The notes under the pieces are model-generated. The model made no database searches, had not been told where the DNA came from, and worked only from the letters and a program-made list of their open reading frames with translations. The position numbers and the translations under genes are program-made. A stretch of DNA of 12,019 nucleotides from Solirubrobacterales bacterium. GTDB taxonomy: Bacteria; Actinomycetota; Thermoleophilia; Solirubrobacterales; Solirubrobacteraceae. This document shows positions 7,136-12,019 of this stretch, in pieces; the first letter of the stretch is position 1; each line of letters opens with the position of its first letter. The stretch covers positions 1 through 12,019 of the forward strand of contig JAOPZO010000419.1 of assembly GCA_025964065.1 (NCBI GenBank), in the 5' to 3' direction.

Positions 7136-7140
7136 ACTGC

Positions 7141-7956
7141 ATGTCCGAAGTCAACAACCTCATCTTCGACACGATCGATCGGCAGCACAGGCACGAGAGC
7201 GCCCACACGCGCCGCACGCTCATCAAGACGACGGCCGCCGGCCTCGGCTCGATGGGTCTCCTCGGCTTCGCCGCCTCCGACGCTGCGGCTCAGGCCTCCG
7301 GCTCGAGCGCCAACTCGGTCGAGACGCTCACGACCGTCGCCGCGACGGCGGAGGTCCTCGCGACCATCGTCAACACGGTCGGTGCCGAGAAGCTCGGCTC
7401 GCAGATGGATGCCGTCACCCGCCGCAACGTCCGTGCCGCGGCGCAGCAGGAGAAGAACCACTACGAGCTCCTGACCTCCTCGGCGGTCGGCGCGAAGGCG
7501 GCGACGACGACGATCTACGTCCCGGACGTCATCTTCTCGAACCCGACGCAGCTGCTGACGGCGCTCGTGGTCGGCGACCAGCTGTTCGTGAACGCGTACC
7601 TCCTGGCCTGCACCGTGTTCGCGCGCCAGGGCACGCTCAGCGGCTCGAAGTTCGCCCGCTACACGGCCGAGATCATGGCCGTCGAGTCGGTCCACCGTGC
7701 CCTCGCCCTGCAGTCGCTCGGCAAGCTCGGCAACGACCGTGCCTACGCGAAGTTCGCGCAGCGCGAGGCCGTCGCCGGTCTTCCCTCGACGGGTCAGCCC
7801 GGCCTCTACACCGCGCCGGAGCACGTCGCGGCGCTCGAGGGCCTCGGCTTCGGCTTCGGCAAGCCGGGTTCGGTCCAGGGCACCGCGTACGAGTACGCGG
7901 AGGTCGCGGCCCGCACCCCGTCCGACCCGGACGTGAACACCCTCTCCATCTCGTAG
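7141..7956 (+). CDS. Tat-exported ferritin-like domain protein
   Basis: A 271-residue protein that looks like a Ferritin_2-type (desiccation-related) four-helix bundle exported in folded form. The N-terminus carries a twin-arginine motif, TRRTLIK (23-29), then a hydrophobic stretch and an Ala-rich cleavage region ending near AQA (50-52). Possible metal ligands in helix order are Glu71 (ATAEVL), Glu104 and His107 (QQEKNH), and Glu182 and His185 (VESVHR). The third helix, which in this family usually supplies a Glu, reads VVGDQLFVNAY, so only Asp146 is available there. Metal binding is therefore likely but an intact di-iron ferroxidase is uncertain. It is the only plus-strand gene, placed between pth and mfd, with its own strong ribosome binding site, a dyad-rich upstream region and a strong hairpin after its stop. 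It uses CGT for Arg more often than its neighbours appear to. The specific role (iron or redox protection, envelope stress) is not known. Confidence 0.85.
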   Translation: MSEVNNLIFDTIDRQHRHESAHTRRTLIKTTAAGLGSMGLLGFAASDAAAQASGSSANSVETLTTVAATAEVLATIVNTVGAEKLGSQMDAVTRRNVRAAAQQEKNHYELLTSSAVGAKAATTTIYVPDVIFSNPTQLLTALVVGDQLFVNAYLLACTVFARQGTLSGSKFARYTAEIMAVESVHRALALQSLGKLGNDRAYAKFAQREAVAGLPSTGQPGLYTAPEHVAALEGLGFGFGKPGSVQGTAYEYAEVAARTPSDPDVNTLSIS

Positions 7957-7966
7957 GAGACGGAAC

Positions 7967-7988
7967 GGCGCTCCCCTCGGGGAGCGCC
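7967..7988 (+). terminator. Strong hairpin terminator after the ferritin-like gene
   Basis: GGCGCTCCCC and GGGGAGCGCC are exact complements separated by two bases, starting 10 bases after the stop codon. In RNA the central pairs would open to give a small loop on an 8-9 bp stem. There is no U-tract, as is common in high-GC actinobacteria. The perfect symmetry would let it work in either direction, towards the convergent pth. Confidence 0.7.
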
Positions 7989-8003
7989 ACCCGCCGGACA
8001 CGG

Positions 8004-8027
8004 AGGGCCGTCCCGACCGGCGGCCCT
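8004..8027 (-). terminator. Hairpin terminator after pth
   Basis: AGGGCCG and CGGCCCT pair as a perfect 7-bp stem around a 10-base loop, 8 bases after the pth stop codon on the minus strand. Together with 7967-7988 it gives each of the two convergent genes its own stem in a gap of only 79 bases. Confidence 0.55.
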
Positions 8028-8035
8028 TCGTGCGT

Positions 8036-8629
8036 TCAGGGCCCGCCGGGCTCGGGCGGGGGCGGCGGGTCCATGATGCGCTCGACCGCCGCGGCCGCCC
8101 GGTCCACGAGCTCCTCGACCTCCGCGGCAGGCTGCTGCCAGCGCCCCAGGACGTAGGCCGCGACGATCTCCGGGTCCGTCGAGTCGGGCCGGCCGACGCC
8201 GATCCGGACGCGCTGGAAGTCCGGGGAGGCGAAGCCCGCCTTGAGCGACTTCAAGCCGTTGTGGCCCGCGAGCCCGCCGCCGAGGCGGGTGCGGACGTCC
8301 CCGAACTTCAGGTCGATCTCGTCGTGAACTGCGATGACCCGGTCGAGCGGGACCTTCAGGGCGCCGCGTGCGGGGCCCGCGGCCTTCCCGGACTCGTTCA
8401 TGTACGTCTGCGGGAGCAGCACGCCGACCCGGGGGCCGCCGGGGGCCGTCCGGCCGTCGGCGTACAGGCCGGCCCACTTCTTCTGCGGCTTCCCCAGGCC
8501 CCAGCGCGCGCTGAGCGCGGCCGCGACCTGGAAGCCGACGTTGTGCGGCGTGCCGTCGTACTTGGCCCCGGGGTTCCCGAGGCCGACGACGAGCCAGTCG
8601 ACGGGAGCGGACCCGCCCCCGAACCGCAA
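8036..8629 (-). CDS. pth: Peptidyl-tRNA hydrolase
   Basis: Cytosolic essential enzyme that cleaves the ester bond of peptidyl-tRNAs released from stalled ribosomes so the tRNA can be reused. At 197 residues it has family length. The active-site residues are all visible: Asn19 in VVGLGNPG, the catalytic His29 in TPHNVGF (most members read TRHN), Asn78 in PQTYMNESG, Asp103 in VHDEIDL and Asn124 in GGLAGHNGLKS. They sit at a steady offset of about 10 from E. coli Pth. The C-terminal tail is proline-rich (DPPPPPEPGGP). The start is a TTG one base after the rplY stop codon. No ATG or GTG is available before the GLGNPG motif, so translation by coupling or reinitiation from rplY is likely. The rplY-pth pairing is common in bacteria. 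Confidence 0.97.
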   Translation of the reverse strand: MRFGGGSAPVDWLVVGLGNPGAKYDGTPHNVGFQVAAALSARWGLGKPQKKWAGLYADGRTAPGGPRVGVLLPQTYMNESGKAAGPARGALKVPLDRVIAVHDEIDLKFGDVRTRLGGGLAGHNGLKSLKAGFASPDFQRVRIGVGRPDSTDPEIVAAYVLGRWQQPAAEVEELVDRAAAAVERIMDPPPPPEPGGP

Positions 8630-8630
8630 G

Positions 8631-9308
8631 CTACTCGGAGCTGTCGCCCTCGGCGGCCTCGTCGCCCCCGGCCTTGGCCTTGGCGTCCTCGCCGACGACC
8701 TCGGTCTCCGTCTCGAGCTCGTCGAGGTCGGCCTGGGTGCGCGGCGGGGTGATCGTGAAGAGCGGGGTCTCGCCGGCCAGCTCGTCCAGGATGAGCGTGA
8801 CGCCGGCGGGCGCGGTCAGCCCGTCGAGGAAGACCGTGTCGTTCATCTCGGCGGTCGAGGCGTCGTACTCGATGGCCTCCGGGATGTCGTTCGGCAGCGC
8901 CTCGACCGTGACCTCGCGGGTCGGCTGCTCGAGGATGCCGCCCTCCTTGACGCCCGGGGAGTCGTCGGACCCGACGAGCACGATCGTGACCTGGGCCTCG
9001 ATGGGCTTGTTCACGTCGACGCGGACGAGGTCGATGTGGGTGATCTCGCCGCGGACCGGGTGGACCTGCGACTGCTTCACGACCGCGTTCGTCGTCTGGC
9101 CGTCGAGGTCGACCTCGAGCACGGCACCCCTGGCGGCGAGCGCGTGGCGCAGCTCGAGCGCGTCGACGGAGAACGTGAGGTTCTCGCGGTCGAGGCCGTA
9201 CAGGACGCCGGGGACGCTGCCGGCGCGGCGCAGCCGGCGCGTGGCGCGGGAGTGGCCGATCTCGCGCGGGGCGATCTTCAGGGTGGTGGAGTCGGTCTTG
9301 GTTGCCAT
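8631..9308 (-). CDS. rplY: 50S ribosomal protein L25 (Ctc family)
   Basis: Binds 5S rRNA in the large ribosomal subunit; the long Ctc form is a general stress protein in Bacillus. The 225 residues hold an N-terminal L25 beta-barrel (about 9-95), with SRATRRLRRAGSVPGVLYG near the start and VHPVRGEITHIDLVRV near its end. A C-terminal TL5/Ctc beta domain (about 98-190) follows, with EGGILEQPTREVTVEALPNDIP. The protein ends in a strongly acidic, Glu/Asp/Ala-rich tail of about 30 residues (from DLDELETETE to GDSSE), longer than the core fold needs and common in actinobacterial members. No Shine-Dalgarno site precedes the ATG, and a TACCAT box 12 bases upstream suggests a very short or absent leader. 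It is followed one base later by pth. Confidence 0.96.
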   Translation of the reverse strand: MATKTDSTTLKIAPREIGHSRATRRLRRAGSVPGVLYGLDRENLTFSVDALELRHALAARGAVLEVDLDGQTTNAVVKQSQVHPVRGEITHIDLVRVDVNKPIEAQVTIVLVGSDDSPGVKEGGILEQPTREVTVEALPNDIPEAIEYDASTAEMNDTVFLDGLTAPAGVTLILDELAGETPLFTITPPRTQADLDELETETEVVGEDAKAKAGGDEAAEGDSSE

Positions 9309-9320
9309 GAGCGACGGGGG

Positions 9321-9326
9321 ATGGTA
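9321..9326 (-). promoter_or_regulatory. Candidate -10 element of rplY-pth
   Basis: The minus strand reads TACCAT (TAnnnT) ending 12 bases before the rplY ATG, which would give a leader of only about 4-6 bases. It lies in the 35-base gap after the GH2 gene. No clear -35 hexamer is seen. The box would let L25 and Pth be made independently of the sugar hydrolase. Confidence 0.4.
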
Positions 9327-9331
9327 GCGGG

Positions 9332-9345
9332 GAGGGGGCCCCCTC
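9332..9345. repeat. 14-base perfect palindrome at the GH2 stop codon
   Basis: GAGGGGGCCCCCTC overlaps the last bases of the GH2 stop codon. As RNA it could form a 5-bp stem with a 4-base loop, so it is at best a weak terminator between the GH2 gene and the rplY promoter. It also overlaps the expected -35 area of rplY and could be a binding site. Confidence 0.3.
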
Positions 9346-11233
9346 AGCGGCCCGCCACCTGGTCGACGCCCTTGAAGAGGCGCTGGACCTCCGCGAAGGC
9401 CGGCTTGCGCACCCCGTTGAAGGTGATGAGCCCCTTCTCGTGGATGGGCGAGTTCGGCCGCGGGTTGCCGCCGTTCCAGTTCGGGCGGACCCGGAACTCC
9501 TCGAGCGCCCAGTAGATCGCGCCCGCCAGCCAGGGCTTCGTCGCGTAGACGCCGAGGTGGTAGTTCACGAAGTCCGACTGGAACTCGAAGGTGCCCTTCT
9601 CCTCGACGGGGCCGCTGCGGTTGGCTTCCGCGCCGAACTCCGTCACGACCACGGCCTTCTTCGGGTAGCAGGCGTGCACGGAGTCGAGGTACTGGCCGAG
9701 CAGCTCGCGGTCGGCGATCTGGCCGTTCGGGCCGGGGTACCAGCCGAAGTACTCGTTCACCCCGAGCACGTCGAGCGGCCCGTACTCCGACTGGCAGCCC
9801 GCCGCGGGGTAGCCCGCGACGGCGTAGCCGACGGGGCGCGTCGGGTCGAGCTGCTTCGCCGCGCGCACGGCGCGGGCGATGTAGAAGCCCTGCACGGGGC
9901 CCGGACGGGCGGAGAGCTCGTTGCCGATGGACCAGACGACGATCGAGGGGTGGTTCTGGTTCGTCTCGATGTTGTCCTCGAGCTCACGCGCGGCGAGCTT
10001 GCGCACCTCGAGCTTCGCGAGCTCGGGGGTCTTGAGCGCGTACACGGGGATCTCGCTCCAGACCATCAGGCCCTTCTCGTCGGCGAGCTCGTGCGTGTAC
10101 GGGTGCAACGGGTAGTGCGAGCGCAGCATGGTGCCGCCGAGCTCCTGCACCTCGGCGACGACCCGCTCCCGGATCTGGTTGTTGATCGCGAAGCCGAGGC
10201 GGGGGTCGTCCTCGTGCTGCCCGACCCCGCGGAAGTCGAGCTTGCGCCCGTTGAGGAGCCACCTGCCGTCGACGACCTTCACGGAGCGGATGCCGGACTT
10301 CAGGCGGTAGCGCTGGAGCTGGCGGCCGCCGCTCGAGGCGCGGAAGTCGACCGCGTAGAGGTTCGGCGCGTCGGGCGACCACAGCTTGGGCTTCGCGATG
10401 CGGATCGTGCGGGAGACCGTCGCGAGCTTCCCGGCGCCGATCGCGACGCTCCCGAAGTCGAGCTTGCGGGTGCCGAAGCGGCCCGTGATGCGCGCGCGGG
10501 TCGCGCTCGTGGCCTGGTTGCGGACGGTGAGGCGGGCGGTGACCGTCGCGGCGCACGTGGCGCACGGGAGGTCCGGGCGGACCAGGACCTTCGTGAAGTC
10601 GACCTTGTCGACCCGACGCAGGTACACCTCGCGGAGGATCCCGCCGTAGTTCCACCAGCCGCCCGTGGGGACGCCCTGGACGCTCAAGCCGGCGGGCGGG
10701 AAGTCGGTCGCCAGGCGCTTGTTCTCCACGCGCACGACGAGTCGGTTCGTGCCCGTCCGCTTCAGCACGGAGCGCGGCATGCGGAACTCGAAGGGCAGGT
10801 AGGCGCCCTTGTTCGAGCCCACGAGGCGGCCGTTCAGGTAGACCCGCGAGCGGTAGTTCACCGACTCGAAGCGCGTGACCCAGTCGAGCGCCGCCTTGGC
10901 GGACGGGAGCCTGAAGTCCTTGCGGTACCAGCCCACGCTGCCCATGAACGACTCCACGCTCTGGTCCGTCGCGTTCCAGGCGTTGGGGACGGTGACGGGG
11001 CTCCAGCCCGCACGCGTCGCCTGCTTCGCGTAGCCGTCCCTCTGTCCCCTGTTGCCCGGGTCGAGGCGGAAGAGCCACTCGCCGTCCATCAGGAAGCGGC
11101 CGGTCGGGCCGGAGGCGTAGAGCGCCTGCTCCTTCAGGGGCGACGGCGCCTGGGCGGCGGCCGGGCCGGCCACCGCGCCGAGCAGGGCGCAGGCCAGCGT
11201 GAGCAGGGCGACGGAACGGCGGGAACGCGACAT
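9344..11233 (-). CDS. Secreted glycoside hydrolase family 2 (beta-glucuronidase/beta-galactosidase-like)
   Basis: Predicted exported exo-acting beta-glycosidase of 629 residues. A Sec signal peptide (SRSRRS, a hydrophobic core, then AAAQA near residue 28) is followed by the three standard GH2 domains: a jelly-roll sugar-binding domain (about 40-215, with WWNYGGILREVYLRR from residue 193), an Ig-like domain (about 217-325) and a TIM barrel (about 330-625). In the barrel are RSHYPLHPYTHELADEKG, the acid/base Glu439 in WSIGNE, and the nucleophile Glu532 in VVVTEFGAE, 93 residues apart as in characterised glucuronidases. The overall style is closest to beta-glucuronidases. The N-x-K motif that grips the glucuronate carboxyl in those enzymes reads H598-E-K600 here, so the exact substrate is open. 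It starts 9 bases after the upstream 147-residue gene and is probably cotranscribed with it. There is no Shine-Dalgarno site. Confidence 0.93.
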   Translation of the reverse strand: MSRSRRSVALLTLACALLGAVAGPAAAQAPSPLKEQALYASGPTGRFLMDGEWLFRLDPGNRGQRDGYAKQATRAGWSPVTVPNAWNATDQSVESFMGSVGWYRKDFRLPSAKAALDWVTRFESVNYRSRVYLNGRLVGSNKGAYLPFEFRMPRSVLKRTGTNRLVVRVENKRLATDFPPAGLSVQGVPTGGWWNYGGILREVYLRRVDKVDFTKVLVRPDLPCATCAATVTARLTVRNQATSATRARITGRFGTRKLDFGSVAIGAGKLATVSRTIRIAKPKLWSPDAPNLYAVDFRASSGGRQLQRYRLKSGIRSVKVVDGRWLLNGRKLDFRGVGQHEDDPRLGFAINNQIRERVVAEVQELGGTMLRSHYPLHPYTHELADEKGLMVWSEIPVYALKTPELAKLEVRKLAARELEDNIETNQNHPSIVVWSIGNELSARPGPVQGFYIARAVRAAKQLDPTRPVGYAVAGYPAAGCQSEYGPLDVLGVNEYFGWYPGPNGQIADRELLGQYLDSVHACYPKKAVVVTEFGAEANRSGPVEEKGTFEFQSDFVNYHLGVYATKPWLAGAIYWALEEFRVRPNWNGGNPRPNSPIHEKGLITFNGVRKPAFAEVQRLFKGVDQVAGR

Positions 11234-11242
11234 GGGGAGGAG

Positions 11243-11686
11243 TCAGCAGCCCTTCTCGGGAGGCAGGGGCGCGCCGAGGCGCAGGAGGGTAACGGAGGCA
11301 CCGGAGACGAAGCTCCAGCTGCGGCGAACGGTGATGCACTGCACGACGGCCTCGCCGCCCGACTCGACGTCGGCGGCCCACGCGACCCGCGAGCGGGCCG
11401 TCCGGTCGCCGAGCGTGAAGTTCGCGGCGGAGTCGAGGCGGAGGATCTTCACCTCGCCGGGGCGCTTCGCCCGGGCGACGCTCGCGGCGACGTCGTCGGC
11501 GCAGGGGCCGGCGCAGTCGTCGAGGCGGGCGACGACGCCCGCGACGTCACCGCGCGCCTGGTCCTCGAGCAGCGCGAAGACGGCCGCGCGCTCGCGGTTC
11601 TCCGCGGTCAGGAAGCGGGCGAGCTGGAAGGAGGCGGCCAGGAAGACGAGGACGCCCAGCGCGATGAGGACCATTCGGCGGTGCAC
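11243..11686 (-). CDS. Membrane-anchored protein of unknown function
   Basis: I do not recognise a named family. The 147 residues open with a short basic segment (HRRM) and one hydrophobic helix (VLIALGVLVFLAASFQLARFL, about 6-26). A predicted extracytoplasmic domain of about 120 residues follows, beginning ENRERAAVFALLEDQARGD. It has four cysteines (DDCAGPC, VQCITV and the C-terminal GC) that could form disulfides outside the cell. The pattern of a helical start and a beta-rich end (KILRLDS, SRVAWA, VVQCITVRRSW, VTLLRLG) suggests a small alpha/beta fold. The chosen start is GTG at 11686; ATG at 11674 would remove the basic flank of the membrane helix. It ends 9 bases before the GH2 gene, so the two are probably one operon, which hints at an envelope role without proving one. 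Confidence 0.75.
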   Translation of the reverse strand: MHRRMVLIALGVLVFLAASFQLARFLTAENRERAAVFALLEDQARGDVAGVVARLDDCAGPCADDVAASVARAKRPGEVKILRLDSAANFTLGDRTARSRVAWAADVESGGEAVVQCITVRRSWSFVSGASVTLLRLGAPLPPEKGC

Positions 11687-11705
11687 CGGGGAGCGGAACC
11701 CGGCG

Positions 11706-11730
11706 CGCGCGGGGAAGTTTCGCCCGCGCG
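11706..11730 (-). terminator. Hairpin between the right-edge gene and the 147-residue gene
   Basis: CGCGCGGG and CCCGCGCG pair as a perfect 8-bp stem around a 9-base loop containing GAAGTTTC, 13 bases after the stop codon of the right-edge gene. It could end that transcript or attenuate readthrough into the 147-residue gene, whose GTG is about 20 bases further on. There is no U-tract. Confidence 0.5.
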
Positions 11731-11743
11731 GAGCCCCCGGCGC

Positions 11744-12019
11744 TCAGCCCGCCTGGCCGAAGCCCTCGGGCTCGTTGAGCTCGAGGAAGCGCCGCACGCT
11801 CGCCTCCTGCTTGTCGAGCTGCTCCCCCACCCGGCGCGCGTGGCCCGCGGCGCGCTCGGCGAAGTCGGCCAGGCACCGCTCCGGGTCGTCCGGCAGGGGG
11901 TACACGTGCGCCACGTCCTGCTGGGCGCAGGCGATCCCCATGGGCGGCAGGCCCTGCGCGAGCGTCCGCGCCGAGCAGACGGGCGTGACGGTCAGGTGGT
12001 GCTCGCGGTCCACGAGCGC
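11744..12019 (-). CDS. Unrecognised protein, C-terminal part (runs off the window)
   Basis: The frame is open to the right edge, so this is probably the C-terminal 91 or so residues of a longer protein. A GTG at 12013 is the only in-frame start candidate near the edge and has no visible support. The visible part contains VTPVCSART, a short Gly/Pro segment, IACAQQD and a long charged amphipathic helix (from DDPERCLADFAERAAGHARR to RRFLELNEP) ending GFGQAG. Three cysteines are present. I see no catalytic motif or membrane segment and do not assign a function. It is followed after 57 bases by the 147-residue membrane protein on the same strand. Confidence 0.6.
   Translation of the reverse strand, partial: ALVDREHHLTVTPVCSARTLAQGLPPMGIACAQQDVAHVYPLPDDPERCLADFAERAAGHARRVGEQLDKQEASVRRFLELNEPEGFGQAG

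Noticed and set aside
7080..8156. A 358-codon plus-strand frame overlapping the ferritin-like gene in another frame
   Set aside because: Arg/Pro/Gly-rich low-complexity translation that also runs through two terminator-like hairpins. The ferritin-like frame has the ribosome binding site, signal peptide and ligand motifs.
9984..11381. A 465-codon minus-strand frame overlapping the GH2 gene in another frame
   Set aside because: Arg/Pro-rich translation without motifs. The GH2 frame carries the catalytic residues and a signal peptide.

Overview
This window is GC-rich chromosomal DNA from what is most likely a high-GC actinobacterium. The gene order, the lipoprotein-type parvulin gene and the low use of Shine-Dalgarno sites fit the Thermoleophilia/Solirubrobacterales group best. 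That placement is an inference from recognisable protein style and synteny; no 16S gene is present.

Layout, left to right. Positions 1-109 hold no gene, only a possible terminator after eno. A block on the minus strand then reads, in transcription order (right to left), mfd (6875-3498), a SurA/PrsA-like lipoprotein (3472-2270), mazG (2121-1381) and eno (1384-110). mfd and the lipoprotein gene are tightly coupled, and so are mazG and eno. About 150 bases with hairpins and a candidate promoter separate the two pairs. A 265-base divergent region rich in inverted repeats separates mfd from the only plus-strand gene, a Tat-exported ferritin-like protein (7141-7956). Two back-to-back hairpins lie between that gene and the convergent pth. 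To the right, again on the minus strand, are rplY (L25/Ctc) followed by pth, then a 147-residue membrane-anchored unknown followed by a secreted glycoside hydrolase family 2 enzyme. An unrecognised partial gene runs off the right edge.

Most genes are core housekeeping: ribosomal protein L25, peptidyl-tRNA hydrolase, transcription-repair coupling factor, NTP pyrophosphohydrolase and enolase. The series rplY-pth-mfd-...-mazG resembles the conserved bacterial neighbourhood seen, for example, in Bacillus (ctc-pth-mfd-...-MazG-like gene-divIC). Here it is interrupted between pth and mfd by the oppositely oriented ferritin-like gene, and a secreted sugar hydrolase unit lies just upstream of rplY.

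I see no CRISPR array, insertion sequence, phage gene, tRNA or rRNA, and nothing I would call a wholly new system. The observations most worth a second look are: a MazG whose second catalytic half has lost its acidic residues; a parvulin-like lipoprotein without the usual catalytic histidines; a GH2 enzyme with H-x-K where glucuronidases have N-x-K; a 10-bp perfect hairpin in the predicted mfd leader plus a cluster of dyads in the mfd/ferritin divergent region; and start sites that mostly lack Shine-Dalgarno sequences.
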